Positions 22,222-34,043 of a stretch of 64,000 nucleotides of DNA are shown one piece after another. The notes beneath the pieces are model-generated. The model was not told where the DNA came from. It saw nothing but the letters and a program-made list of their open reading frames with translations, and ran no database searches. Made by a program: the position numbers and the translations under genes. Positions within the stretch are counted from its first letter, which is position 1; every line of letters begins with the position of its first letter. The stretch is taken from assembly GCA_002099365.1 (NCBI GenBank), contig MSED01000002.1:1612001-1676000 (forward strand). Direction: 5' to 3'. Source of the stretch: Phialophora verrucosa. Taxonomy: Eukaryota > Ascomycota > Eurotiomycetes > Chaetothyriales > Herpotrichiellaceae.

Positions 22222-25200
22222 TTAAAATCCCATCCGCCTTCTTGGGACGATGGGCTTTTTGACGATGCCATTGCTGCCCGTCTTTTTCACCACGACACCG
22301 CCACTCTTAGGCCTGCCAGCCAACAACCGCTCTTTCTCCTCTTCTTCCCGGCGCCTTTTCTCTTCTTTCATTCTGTCCTCTCCCATCTGCCGTTCAATCT
22401 CCATCTTCCTGTTGAACTCGCTTTCAATGATTCTCTTGTCCTTAGCACTGTACTCCTTCGACTTGAGGCTGTAAAAGACACCACCAAGATCAGCCAGCCA
22501 ATGCGGGTCTACCGCAGTAACGGAGCTCATGTATTCCTTGCTGGTGAGAATCAATTCATGGTAGACGACGTAGTCGGGCGGGTCTCCCAATCCGTAGAGC
22601 GCAGATGTCGGGTGCAGCTGAACCGTGACACTGGTACGTAGGTTGATGTATTCACCGACACCTCTTCGCCGCGCGGCCTGGTGATAATAACCGGAGCAAA
22701 TGCACTTTCGTATAACGTCCCAGTCCGTGCCACACGAGACCAGGGCCATCTTTTGCTGGCCGACCATGATATCATGGAGTTGCTCCCGAATCTCCTTCGC
22801 ACGACGCAGGGCTTTGGGATGCAGGAAGTGCCGTACGCACCAGCCATCGCTGTACCCATTACTCTTCCACTGAGTGTAGACGTGCAACAGCGTCAGGTGA
22901 TCTGATTCGTGCACAAAGAACTTTTCTCGCGCCGCATCGGATTCTTCCTGCCTCTCTTTCGGCCGGTAGAAGACAGACGGCACAGAAAGCATACTGACAA
23001 TAGTAAGCATCTCCTCGCTGCACCCGTACTCTGTTGCTGAGGTGATCAGCATCTTTGCTAGAGAAGGGTCCATGGGGAAAGCCGTCATCGCGCGCCCAAT
23101 CTGTGTTAAATCACCGACATGGTCCAGCGCCCCAAGAGCCCAAAGGTCGAACAGTGACGTTGTAATTGTGTCCTGTGGAGGCGGATCCATGAAGTCGAAA
23201 TCGAGTAAGTCTTTGACACCGAGAGACTTGAGAAGCAGGACCGTGTTCGCCAGGTTGGTTCGTTGAATTTCCGGGATGGTTTGGATGTAAAACTCGTTCT
23301 TGAAAGCTTGCTCGGTATAAAGATGGAAAGCCTTCCCTGGTCCGGTTCGTCCTGCACGTCCGGCGCGTTGAGATGCGTTCGCTTGAGAGATCGGAGTGAT
23401 TTGAAGGGTGTCCATGCCCATTTTTGGGTTGTAGACTTTCAATTTCGAAAACCCTGAGTCGACAACGTACATGATACCATCGACTGTCAGTGAAGTTTCT
23501 GCGATGTTGGTGGCGACGATGACTTTCCGAACGCCAGGCGGAGCAGGGTCGAAAATCTTGGCCTGAAGGTCTGCAGGCATTTGAGAGTATATCGGGAGCA
23601 CCATAAGTTTTGGCGGATTGACCAGCAGGCGCAACCTCTCTTCAATCAACTCACAGGTGACCTCGATGTCCTCCTGGCCGGTCATAAAGACGAGGATATC
23701 TCCGGCGCCTTGAGACACATGGATGGCCAGAACTTGTTTAACAGCGCTATCAACATAATCTTCATTTGGTGAACGGGAGTACTGGATATCGACTGGAAAG
23801 GTGCGACCAGGAATAATAAATTCAGGAGCTCCGCCATAGAAGCGTGAGAAGCGCTCCGAATTCATAGTGGCGGACGTGACAATGAGCTTCAGGTCTCTCC
23901 GACGAGCAAGGACCTTTTTGATGAGACCCATCAGCACATCTGTATTGAGAGCACGTTCGTGAGCCTCGTCCATAATGATGCATGAGTATTTGTCTAGATC
24001 TCGCTGAGTCAGGGACTCTCTGAGCAGTACACCGTCTGTCATATCTATCCATGGTCAGCATGTCAATCTGATCGAGCAGGGGTACAACTCACACTTGATG
24101 ACTGTTTGATCGCTGGTACAGTCCTCAAACCGAATAGCATACCCCACCACGCCGCCCAGCTCAACTTCCATTTCTTCACTGACTCGCTTGGCGACACTCA
24201 TTGCAGCAACTCTTCGAGGCTGCGTACAACCAATCAGCCCATGCTTTCCATAGCCTTCTTCATAGAGGAACTGAGTCAACTGTGTCGTCTTCCCGGAGCC
24301 AGTTTGTCCGACCACAATAATGACTTGATTGTCTCGAATGACACGCATCAGTTCTTCTCTAACGGCAAAGGCGGGTAGATATTCCCTCTGCTCTTTCAAG
24401 GTCTTGCTTTTGCTAAATGCTGAGCTACCAGCGTTCTTCTTAAGGTGTGTCGCGAATTTGCTTTTGCCGGTGTCCTCTCCCGGGACAGCAGCGGCGCTGT
24501 CACCCTCGTCCTCTTTCACGCCCATGATATTACCCAGTGCCGTGCCAGCAACGTTGGTGGCCTCTTGTGCCTGCTTTTGTCGTTCCTTTTGCTGTCTCCT
24601 CTCGCGCACTACCTTGCTCCCCTTGCGGCTGAACACAGCCATATCGCTTTGTGGATCCCGCACCGCTGGCACCGGCTCCAGTTGCTTCGTAAAAATAGTC
24701 TTGCCATCCAGGAATGGAGGTTTTAAATCGTGCACCAGAAGATGTACTCGTACCGCATCGTCATCGTCGAAGTCTTGAGCCTGATCACGCCTTTGCGCAA
24801 CACCAGAGGTGAGCATGCGGTTGGCTTCCCAAGCATCCACCTCCTTCTGTTTCTGGGCTGCCTTTGCCGTCATACGCTTGCCGAGTTTCTTGTCTAACAG
24901 GGCCTGTTCGCGTTGTCTGTCAGCCCACGCAGCATCTGCACCACCGAAAGGATTGTGGGTCTCGTCGCCGAAGGTATGCCCAAACTCGTCGCCCGCGTAC
25001 CAGTCGCGGTCCATGGCTGCCGTGTCTTCATCGTTGAAAAAGGGCTCGGGGCCGTCAAATTCCTTCTGATGTGGCTGCGGATGTCTGGAATGGCTGCGGT
25101 CTCTGTCGGATGGTCTCGCGAGGCGTCCTTTAGCAAACTGAGGCTTCAACGATGGTCCGAGATCTTCTGCCAAGTCCGTATGCGCAGAGCGAAAATCGCC

Positions 25201-25239
25201 GGCCAACTTGCGCCGCTTCGGGCTATAGCTGCGTTCCAT
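22222..25239 (-). CDS. PRP16: Pre-mRNA splicing DEAH-box ATPase PRP16 (DHX38)
   Basis: Exons 24093-25239 and 22222-24044 with a 48-nt intron (GTGAGT to GATAG); 989 residues. The junction gives TVIKYMTDGVLLRESL, the continuous DEAH core. Visible motifs: GQTGSGKTTQ (motif I, about 314), TQPRRVAA (Ia), DEAH at 408-411, SATM (III), then GRTFPVDI, YSQMPADLQ, TNIAETSLTVDG and QRAGRAGRTGPG (VI), followed by winged-helix, ratchet and OB domains. The N-terminal DMAVFSRKGSKVVRERRQQK is the Prp16/DHX38-specific element that separates it from Prp2, Prp22 and Prp43. Prp16 remodels the spliceosome after branching, before exon ligation. The N terminus (1-250) is charged and disordered, and the C-terminal basic KKP-x-VPRRRMGF tail is conserved in style. 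Length is a little under the yeast enzyme. It is divergent from prefoldin 2. Confidence 0.95.
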
Positions 25240-25429
25240 GCTGGGCGGCAGCAGTGCGGATTTTGAGGTGGCCCGTGGAGTGGACGAAGGGAGCGATGGT
25301 CAACCGCAACATGGAGATTTCTTTGACGTGGAAAAGTTACACCGGAGTTTATGCGAATTATTGCCTCAAATCTCCAACGCAACCACCAAACCCAAGCCTT
25401 GCAAGTTCGATCAATCGCAGTCTAACAAA
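25240..25429. promoter_or_regulatory. Shared divergent promoter of PRP16 and prefoldin 2
   Basis: Only 190 bp separate the two start codons, so both promoters and 5' UTRs must lie here. No TATA box is apparent, as expected for housekeeping genes. Confidence 0.65.
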
Positions 25430-25953
25430 ATGGCTTCAGGACAAGAAGCGGCGCTACGGAAGCAGCAAGGTATGTCTGAATTGCCGCTGTCCCTCGAATA
25501 TGCTCTTGCTGATCAAATGCCAGACTTGCAGTCCCAGTACTCCAACTACAAGAATACCCTGCAGTCGCTGGCGCAAAAGGTGGGGGAAATCGAACAAGAA
25601 ATAGAAGAGCACAAGTCAGTCGTCTGTTGCCGATGGAACGAGCGGCCAAACTGACTATTACTCGTCAACAGGCTTGTAATGGAAACACTTGAGCCACTTC
25701 CTCTGGATCGCAAATGCTTCCGACTGATCAACGGGGTGCTCGTTGAGAGGACCGTGAAAGACGTCTTACCAGCTCTCAAGACCAACTCAGATGGGCTAAA
25801 GCAGGTCTTGGAAGAGTTGCTCAAACAATACAAAGCCAAGCAAGACGAGATGGACAAGTGGAAGGTAAGTCTAGTAGCAGCTGGTATTATTGAATTAGTG
25901 CTCACATGTTTACACAGAGAAAGAACAACATCCAGGTCGTGCAGAACCAGTGA
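25430..25953 (+). CDS. GIM4: Prefoldin subunit 2
   Basis: Four exons, 25430-25469, 25524-25614, 25672-25864 and 25918-25953; 119 residues. Introns of 54, 57 and 53 nt have GTATGT, GTCAGT and GTAAGT donors and CAG acceptors, and each junction keeps the frame. The protein starts MASGQEAALRKQQDLQSQYS, has two long heptad helices around a beta hairpin (LVMETLEPLPLDRKCFRLIN, then GVLVERTVKDVLPAL), and ends KQDEMDKWKRKNNIQVVQ. LEPLDP-like and CFRLINGVLVERTV are diagnostic of prefoldin beta subunit 2 (Gim4/PFDN2). It belongs to the hexameric cochaperone that delivers unfolded actin and tubulin to the CCT chaperonin. The size is at the short end for the family but complete. Confidence 0.92.
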
Positions 25954-26313
25954 ACACAACCTCCATGGTGTGTCTAGACAGATTTAAGTCGCTGTAGAAG
26001 GGATGACTTTAAAATGGGTGCTTGCCACTCTGAGCAGCCTTTGATCCTATGCTCTTATGAGCAGAAAGGCCAAAGCAAGGCATTAGCAGTACCTTTTCCC
26101 TCTCAACTGGCGTCCTACCTCTTTGTCCACAGGCAGCTACAACCCGTCATTGGGTGCTGAGGCTGCCCTGAATTTCAACTCATGACCATTCCGTAAGTCT
26201 GGTTTGTCGCACAGTCTCCTCCCTTTTGCTTCTGCCTCACCTCTTTGACTGACGATTTATTTTGGCTTCAGTCCAGGTCTGGCCTCCTCACCATCATACG
26301 AACATCACCAACC
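25954..26313. other. Short intergenic region with a possible 5' UTR intron
   Basis: Positions 26193-26271 look like an intron (GTAAGT donor, CTGAC branch, TTCAG acceptor, 79 nt) preceded by a short ATG-containing exon. It would lie in the 5' UTR of the next ORF, or start an alternative 80-codon frame. Confidence 0.4.
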
Positions 26314-27063
26314 ATGGCTCCTTCTCGCGCCGTCTGGCAAGCATCGGGCAGGGACACTTGCTACAACAACCACAGCGGGGTTCATCCTCAGACAATCTTC
26401 GCAGCTCTACCACTTCCCGCGCGTCCTGCCCTGTTCTGTTGCCCTGTGGCAGAGAACAATCCAGCCCACTTGCCGCGGAGTTTTGTCAACCCTGGCCGGC
26501 ATGTGATGAACAAGCAGCTTCGGTCGTTTCTCGACTGCGCTGATGATGCAGAGCTCACCTTGCCAAAGTGTGACGTCTCGCACATGATCGAGGTGACCAC
26601 GAGGGTCATTCATACTCCTCCTGTCGTCGGCCGACCAATGGAACAGCAATGGAACCTACCAAACAAACACAATGACAATCCTTTGAGCACTTACACTCCT
26701 CCCCTTGAGGTTGACAGCAACATGTCGATGGATGGCGACGAATCTTCAGAGGCGGAGCTCCCGCGTAGCACTTGGCAGAGCATGTCAACCAGATATTTCA
26801 TCACTCAGCCAAGCAACGACGAATGGCAGCTGCCACCGAATTCCAAAGCCTACCGTGAGCACCACCCAGAGCCAAGACCGAGCAGGGCTGTACACGAAAA
26901 ATACATGGAAATTCCTCCGTTTCACAATTGGCCATTCACCTCAGAGAGCATTCCCGGAGGCAACTCTGGACCAGCAGGTGCTCGACCGTGGATGCCAGCA
27001 TGCTCCATTGTGATGTGGTGCCCTAAACACAGCAATTTCTATGAAGTGCACGCAATGTCTTGA
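26314..27063 (+). CDS. Hypothetical protein, no recognised family
   Basis: An open frame of 249 codons starting MAPSRAVWQASGRDTCYNNH in a good context (ACCATGGCT). The open frame continues upstream of this ATG to 26245. I recognise no domain. Composition is hydrophilic and Pro/Ser/His-rich, with scattered cysteines and tryptophans, and no signal peptide or membrane segment. Support comes from length, start context and the plausible upstream intron. Two other frames overlap its first third, and one of them would be in frame with the putative upstream mini-exon, so the true reading frame is not settled. Confidence 0.4.
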   Translation: MAPSRAVWQASGRDTCYNNHSGVHPQTIFAALPLPARPALFCCPVAENNPAHLPRSFVNPGRHVMNKQLRSFLDCADDAELTLPKCDVSHMIEVTTRVIHTPPVVGRPMEQQWNLPNKHNDNPLSTYTPPLEVDSNMSMDGDESSEAELPRSTWQSMSTRYFITQPSNDEWQLPPNSKAYREHHPEPRPSRAVHEKYMEIPPFHNWPFTSESIPGGNSGPAGARPWMPACSIVMWCPKHSNFYEVHAMS

Positions 27064-27917
27064 GTACATGGGGAACGCGTGGCACGGATACATACATATC
27101 TACAGGAGGACGGCCTCCGCCCTATGTTGTGTGGCTTGATGAGCAGGTAGATTTCCTGCTTTGACACGGCAAATGGTTCAAATCGGTACCACACAGGTAC
27201 CACAGTATGCATGTTCGGTAGCTAGCTTGGAGCACCTCAGAATGATGATTAAATCGCACCCTAGGCGCCTCTGGTAACAATAGAAATGTGGAACCTGTCT
27301 TGAAATGGCGTGCCGCTGCCTGCATCCTCCATCTGTATGCGGTCTGGCATCTGCGGCTTGTCTGTCCGAATATGAAACTAGCAAAGTTATGGAGGAACGT
27401 ACCCTAGCATTTGTCCGTCATGCTGACTTTTATATAGCTGCAAGGCTAACAGAGTTTGGCTCATTCTACTGGGCATGTCTGGGACGGAAAGTTGGTTACT
27501 GGTAGAGCAAGCGGCATTGGCGAAAGCTACTTTTGCCGGGCGTTCCAGCGTCGGAGAAAAAGACCCTTTCGCCGATCGCCACCACTGCTGCGTGCCATGC
27601 GTGCCTTGCTAACAGCCTGAACAAGGTACCGCTGTTGCTGGGGTACACAGCAGTCTCTTTGCGCTAGGACACTCTGCTGTTGCATTTGCCTGCTTGATTT
27701 ATGGAGTCTCAGAAGCAGACCGGCATGACATGAAGATCAGCGCCGTTAGACCCTCATTCCCAGCGGAGTACACTTGCATGTCGATCGACAACTACGTACC
27801 TCGTATCGATACCGGAGCATGGGAGCATGGGGCCAGCCCGACCACTTTTCTCAATTCGGCGTAGCACGTAGCTCCGTACCTTAGCCATCGCTCAGTAAGA
27901 AGGCAGTTCCAGGGCAA

Positions 27918-27927
27918 GTACGGAGTA
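27918..27927. promoter_or_regulatory. GTACGGAGTA intergenic element, copy 2
   Basis: Second exact copy, within a stretch that also has degenerate relatives (GCTCCGTACC near 27872 and CGGAGTAC near 27767). Confidence 0.35.
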
Positions 27928-29495
27928 CGATGCTTGTATCTTTGTAGGATCTCCGCAACCAAGGTACTGAACAATTCGAATGGCTGAATGGGGAGCAAGG
28001 TTGAACAGCTCTTTGACACAACCAATTAACCTTGCTCTGTCTAGCTTCGCACGCTTAGCAACAGCAGGTCTGTATTACCGAGGTCCGAAATCCAGCCCAC
28101 TCTTGTACCTCGTAGCGCATCTGCTCTTTGACGAGATACAACGTTCTGTACTGCGCTCAGGAGAATCCCATCACCAGAGGAATTTATGCGCGCTGCAGTC
28201 CTGCAGCTTGCCTGCGGACTGCGATGCGATCTCTGGAACAGCCCTAGGGCGTGGCGAGGAGGCGACCAACCGGGCTGGCTCCTTCGCCCACTGGAGTTTT
28301 AGTTTCAAGCTGTTCCGCGCCACGTTCAAGCACAAACAGGGGGGTATGAAGCCCTAGACTCAATGCTGACAAGGCACCTGGGGGACAGAAGCAAATCGGC
28401 TTCGCCCAGCTGCGTCACCCATCACCCTTTTCTACCGTGACCGATTCGGCGTCAATTTTCTGTTCTTCGGGAGGGTTCACCAGGGTTGCCTGGTTGGCAT
28501 GGAAAAGCAAGATTTGAGGCAAATGAACCTCAATTGGAGTGCCCAGCATTTTACGCTGCTCGAAGCTGTCAAAAGCTCCTTGTGGGAGAGTCATTCTATC
28601 AATGCCCATCAGTGTCCTACTGAGAGTTTTACCAGTTCTGATCCGTCTCCTTTTTCCAAAGCCACAGCTCCACCTAAGTGATCCGTCCCAGACCGCATCC
28701 ACAACCTTCTGCAAAAGCTTGCAGGTTGCTAACGCCACTCCCACAATCGTCTGGAACTGTCCCAAGTCAAGAGATCTGCACTTGACCAACGACAATCTTT
28801 GCCTCGAGCACACAGTTCTGGAAACTTGTCGGTTCCATCTGCATGTTTGGCGCCCATCTCATCTAAATACCCTCTCGAGAATCTACTACCATGGCCTTCT
28901 GAGGCGCCCTTACGCTGTAAGCAGGAGGGCCTACTCGTCTCTTTGCGCCAGTCACTTCGGTTGGTCCGCATTGACGCCACACGGCGACTGGCATTACCTG
29001 CGGTCCGCTCAAACCTCAATCGGTTGCTTAGCTTCCCTAGGCGCCCTCAATATCTTCCTGGCCTACCATCCTAGCCGACCTCGACTTCTTCAACACCTTC
29101 ACTGTCTTCACGTTCGTTATTCGAGAATCCTGGTGTTTGGTGTGAGGCATTGGGAACCTGTCCGTCGAGATTCCAATCTGTGAATCACTGGGCCTGCAAT
29201 CTCCCCTTTCACTTGTCATTCGTTTTCGACTCTCGTACAGCATCTGATTACATCCATATCGCGGACTACGTCACACAGTCGCCACTGGACTTCACGAACT
29301 TCCTCCAGCTTCGCTCACTCAAATCCAGTCGGTGAAGAACATCATTCATTAGTTCGAATCACTTTACAGGAAATCGGGGTAGTCATTTCTGCGATCCGAA
29401 ACAGGGTGCGGGACCAGAGCTACCCAAAAGTGAAGTAAAGCGGAGGTGAAGTGAAGGTGACGGGGACGGTCTTTGGCAACCTCTCTTTCGGCTCT

Positions 29496-29502
29496 TATAT
29501 AA
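29496..29502 (+). promoter_or_regulatory. TATA box of the small secreted protein gene
   Basis: TATATAA lies about 110 bp upstream of the ATG at 29611 on the coding strand. This suggests an inducible, possibly strongly expressed gene. Confidence 0.6.
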
Positions 29503-29610
29503 GGAACCGCAATCTCTTGCTTTCTGCCGAGTAAGTGCTCGCTATCAACCTTCGACTCATATCAGCTCCATTCAAACCAACCAAGGAACTGATCCTCAAG
29601 AGACGCCAAA

Positions 29611-30054
29611 ATGTATGCCATTACTATCGTCGCCATCTGGATCACAGCACTTCTCGGCATCGCATCCGCGAATCCTATCATCAGAAAGTCCCTCAATCCC
29701 GACTGCCTCAAGCCCAGATCACCTCTCACCAATGTCGCCTTCGCGGTGAGCGCAGACGACTGGCCAACCAACGTCGTCTTTATCGGAGGAAGTCAATCTT
29801 ACGGCATGTGGGTTCCGACAGATGGTGCTTGGTACGACCTCGGGAACATCGAATGTCTCGGGCTCCCTGCGAACGCCATCGGCGACTGCAACGATGTGAC
29901 TATCAATCAGATCGGAGTGGTTGCAGGATACGGTCCTTGCAGATTCGTCGGCAACGCTGGTTACTCTGCCACCATTGCGGGAAATCCAGGTGACGGCTAC
30001 TACACGGTTGGACCACCTCAGAATATCTTGTCTGCAGCATGTGGTCCGGCATGA
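29611..30054 (+). CDS. Small secreted cysteine-containing protein (hypothetical)
   Basis: Intronless, 147 residues. Residues 1-20 (MYAITIVAIWITALLGIASA) form a clear signal peptide with an ASA/N cleavage site. The mature part is about 127 residues, has cysteines at 32, 82, 93, 110 and 144, and is rich in Gly, Asn, Pro and aromatic residues (PPQNILSAACGPA at the end). It has no membrane segment or GPI signal, so secretion is expected. I recognise no enzyme family. Size, cysteine content, signal peptide and TATA-driven promoter fit a secreted effector-like or surface protein, which is inference. An odd number of cysteines leaves one unpaired unless it dimerises. Confidence 0.75.
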   Translation: MYAITIVAIWITALLGIASANPIIRKSLNPDCLKPRSPLTNVAFAVSADDWPTNVVFIGGSQSYGMWVPTDGAWYDLGNIECLGLPANAIGDCNDVTINQIGVVAGYGPCRFVGNAGYSATIAGNPGDGYYTVGPPQNILSAACGPA

Positions 30055-31305
30055 TCTGCTTGAGGCGTTAACGATACCTCTATTCAATGATTCTCAGACA
30101 ACATGATCAACACACAAGGTACGAAGAGCAACTAACGTTCGAGTAAACGACTTTCCTTCGAACAAGCGACAGTTTGGCTTTCACAGGATTCCACCTCCAA
30201 CATCTGGGCTCTACGTCAAGTTCTTTCGGACTACTGGACCAACAACTTGTAACCCAGCGGCGCAAACACACCCTCGACGGCGATGCAACTGAGCTGGACA
30301 CACCAGCACGGGCTTCGAAGGAAACGAGCTACCTGAGGGGAGGAGGATGGGAGCTGTTCAAACCAGGATAGACGCCTTGGCTCAGGGCGAGCTCACGAAT
30401 TATTCACACATTCGAATAAGACACATATGATACCCAGATTCAATCAAGTTATACCCTCTTCAAAGCATCTTCCCGTCCTGGCTTCTGACCTGCAATTTTA
30501 CCTCGTACTTACTCCTCATTAACCCACGACGCGCCACAGCATATCCACTTCCTGGGGGACTGCACGGTCAACAAAACTCCTAGAGGTTACCTGTGAGTCT
30601 AGACTGTGCATGGCGTCCGCCCTCAGACCCGCCAGATCTCACCCTCGCTCCCCCGCTCTGGTGGAGATTCCTGTGGCATGCATCAACAGGATGGCTCCGA
30701 GGATGATGGATCACTGTCTCAGAGACACCTTCATCTCCGGCTTCTTTAAATTCGCATCGCCTCTTGAAGTTTCTCCGTTTACAAGACAGTTTCACCAGGG
30801 ATGTCATATTCTAGACAATGAAGCGTTCTGTGACAGTTTCCGCAAACGCGATACGATAATCACGACGCGCAGTCAATTGCGCATCCACAGCCCGCCCAGG
30901 TGAAGCCGCTACCGAAGGGCTTAGCTATGAAAGAGGCCGAGGTGACGCCGCTTTTTGAACCTGTCTTCACTTGAAGTTCACTTCTACATATTCTCCCCTC
31001 TAACTGGATCTAAGTGCCAACGCGAAGCTGTCAATCCCCCCACGACACACCTTCCACCCACACCGTGAAGACCACCAATGCACCAGCTCACCACCCCATC
31101 TTGACGCCTCGCTAGTGACAATGGCCAATCGCGAACTGATTTCCTGAGATCACGACATCTAAAAAACCTGACCTCGATCTGATGTCAGTGGCATGCCACC
31201 ATGCAGTTGAGCTCGATGCAGGTGTCTTTGGACGTATCAATCATGTACCAAATCTTCAAGATCTCTTTTTCCGCCCATCGAACAGCGTGTCGAGCATGAA
31301 GGCCA
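30055..31305. other. Intergenic region upstream of the SulP permease
   Basis: About 1.25 kb. Short frames on both strands (for example 30610-30903) overlap each other and resemble nothing known. Presumed 3' flank of the secreted protein and promoter of the permease. Confidence 0.4.
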
Positions 31306-33408
31306 ATGGACGACCCGGAATCAAACGAAAAGTATGACCTTCTGAAGCGATCGATGTTCCCACGGTTATCAATTACACGTCATTCACTGCTTTGTCCAGA
31401 GACCGCATCACCATGCCAATGTCAAGGCCGAGAAACATGTCTTTCTCACGAGGTCAACGCTGGTCAGGGCACCAAAGGACACATCTGTCGAGATATTTCC
31501 CCTTCATTAGATGGATTCCCCAGTACAAACGGGAATGGTTTACAGGAGACCTCATTGGCTCCTTGACAGTAGCATCCCTATATGTCCCGTTGTCTGTTTC
31601 TTTTGCCCTTCTGGGGCATGCTCATCCTATCAGTGGCCTTTACTCCTTCGTCATCAACCCGCTTCTCTATGCGCTACTGGGTACTTGCTCTTTGATGGTG
31701 GTCGGGCCTGAAGCGCCGGGCTCTCTCCTCGTAGGGACGCTTGTAACAGCTTCGACCTCGGGCAACAGCGACGACGAGAACGACCTCATCAGCGCACAGA
31801 TAGCCGGGACCGTCACTGCATGTTCAGGAGCACTTTTGTTCGTCACAGGGCTTTGCCGGCTTGGTTCCGTGGACTCTGTCCTCAGTCGGCCTCTTATGCG
31901 AGGAGTTATTGGCGCCCTCGGCGTCAACGTTCTGATAGAGCAAACAGTGACGGGTTTGGGACTCGGAGCGCTGGCAAGGAAAGACCGCGATGTGGCTGGA
32001 GGAAGCCCGGCGCGAAAACTCCTCTTTATCGTGACCAATCTGGGCCAGGCGCATGTGCTGACCTCCATCCTGTCAATCACAAGCTTTGTCATTGTTATGA
32101 CACTCCGGTAGGCATGGTGCTCCCATCAAGCGCGGACAAAACCACTGATGAGACGCAAGACACTTTAGAGATGCATTGGAACAAAGGTACCGCGCAGTCG
32201 CATACATCCCAGACCGATTCGTCGTCGTCGCGTCGGCAGGCTTCTTGACATGGTCGTTACAGTGGCACGAGCATGGTCTTCAGGTGCTTGGCCACATTCA
32301 AACACCGAAGACTAGTGCTTTGCCTTTCCATTGGCCCTTTAGCCTACAGCATGTCGAGATTTCGAGTCTCGTCATCACGTCCTTTCTGGTGGCTCTAGTT
32401 GGACTGTTCGAATCCTCCTTGACGGCTAAGAGCTTGCGAAAAGCAGGCGAGGGCACAGGCGCGATTAAGCTCCCTCTCAACGCAGATCAAGAGCTGATAG
32501 CACTCGGCATTTCCAACATCACTGGCGGCTGCTTCCTTGCATTGCCAGCTTTCGGCGGTTATGGCAGGAGCAAGTTGAACTTCTCAACAGGTGGAAGAAC
32601 GCCAATGAGCAATGTCCTTCTCAGCATCATGACTCTGATCTCCATCCTCTTTCTTCTACCGGCATTCTACTTCTTGCCGAGGGGAGTCCTGGCGGCCATG
32701 ATTGCCGTGGTTGGCGTCTCTATGGTGGAGGAATGTCCTCACGAGATTTTGTTCTTCGCGAAGATACGGGCATGGCCAGAGCTCGCGCTCATGGCAACGG
32801 TGTTCGCGGCCATGATATTCCACTCCGTGTCCCTGGGCATAGCATTAGGCCTAGGCTGGTCCATCTTGGCATTGTTCCTCTCTGGAGGATGGCGCACGAC
32901 CCTTCGAGTCCTGGACTCCCGTTCATCCAAAGCATACGAGGATCAAGAATTCGCCCAAATCGCGACACTGTGTCCCATGCGGACCATCCTCGTTACCATT
33001 CCCGGCCCGTTGACATTCGTCAACACCAACAATCTGAAAGCTGGCATCGACGCGCTTGAACACGTCGCGCCGTCGAGGTCTCCCGTGCACCGCCCAGATT
33101 CGTGGCCAGCGGGAATTGCAGAGACTGCTATTATTTTCGACCTGCGCCACTGTACGAAAATCGACGGCTGCGCCGTCCAAGTCCTCACAGAGATCACGGA
33201 AGAACACACAGCAAAAGGGGATAGAATCATAATATGGGAACCCTTGCAGCTACATGGTATGGATCCTATACAACATAAATTGGCACTGAGCGGTGCTTTG
33301 GATCTGTGCGGCGAGAATCTCGGCTTTGTGACCAGCTTGCGGGAGATTCTGACGGAATTGGGGGCCGAGGGTCATCTAGAGTCTCGTTTCGAAGAGATCG
33401 ACGTATAG
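31306..33408 (+). CDS. SulP-family anion (sulfate) permease with STAS domain
   Basis: Proposed exons 31306-31331, 31400-32107 and 32169-33408; 657 residues. Intron 1 (68 nt, GTATGA to GTCCAG) and intron 2 (61 nt, GTAGGC to TTTAG) both keep the frame. The membrane domain begins FIRWIPQYKREWFTGDLIGS and continues VASLYVPLSVSFALLGHAHP, ISGLYSFVINPLLYALLGTC, the SulP substrate-site region. About ten to twelve membrane segments run to around residue 480. The cytosolic STAS domain follows (ILVTIPGPLTFVNTNNLK; AIIFDLRHCTKIDGCAVQVL). The family exchanges or symports sulfate and related anions; fungal members are found in plasma and internal membranes. The short first exon is inferred; a start at the ATG at 31413 within exon 2 is the alternative. 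Sulfate is the default substrate, not proven. Confidence 0.87.
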
Positions 33409-34043
33409 GAGACGTCTTGTGGTGAAGGAACGTCCGCGAACAAATGTACTATTGCGCTCGGTTTCGAAAGCGAGGCAGACGAAGTACTTCTTTCTTTCTG
33501 GTGGCTTTCGGCACCCAGCGCAGAGGAAGCTGCGCATGCCAGATCCGCGAGCCCCCTTGGACCTATTATCGAACCGCAATTTTCACATGTCTTTGAATAT
33601 CACAAGAGCCTGTACCGAGTACAGCTCTCTTTATCGCCCCATGCAAAGGCCGATAGCTCGCCCTGAGCCATTCTCCACCAGAACATTGCTCATTGGGGGG
33701 TTCTTCTACCTGTCGAGAAGTTCACCTCGCTCCTGTCATAAAGCGCCGAAAGCTGACAGTGCGACGAACTCATATATATGTAGCTCGCTGTCGTGGGACT
33801 TGGGATGCGTAATAGGGATACCTACCCCCAATCGACCTCTAACCAATCTTGAAATCCGTAAAGAGCCGCCGTGGGATTCATCAATTGATCATCCGTCGAC
33901 AACATATATACACGTCCATGACTAGTAAAGGTACACACTCTGATCTAATCCGCTCAGAACAGCACGTGGCAAACATACACACACACCCCCAGAACGCCAT
34001 CGCCCAACCGTACCAAACCTATCCTACTTCGCCGTCTCGACCG
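33409..34043. other. Convergent intergenic region, SulP and AT-DNA-binding-type gene
   Basis: About 635 bp of shared 3' flank. Nothing beyond short chance frames is visible. Confidence 0.5.

Larger units (their letters stand above)
27064..29610. other. 2.5-kb region without a supportable gene
   Basis: Holds overlapping antisense frames near 28415-28813 (minus) and 28539-29183 (plus), neither with family resemblance or signal features. A GTACGGAGTA element lies at 27918. The right end is the promoter of the small secreted protein. Confidence 0.4.

Noticed and set aside
28415..29183. Overlapping frames of 132 (minus) and 214 (plus) codons
   Set aside because: They are mutually antisense, lack start context and domain features, and have no convincing introns. 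Neither could be preferred.
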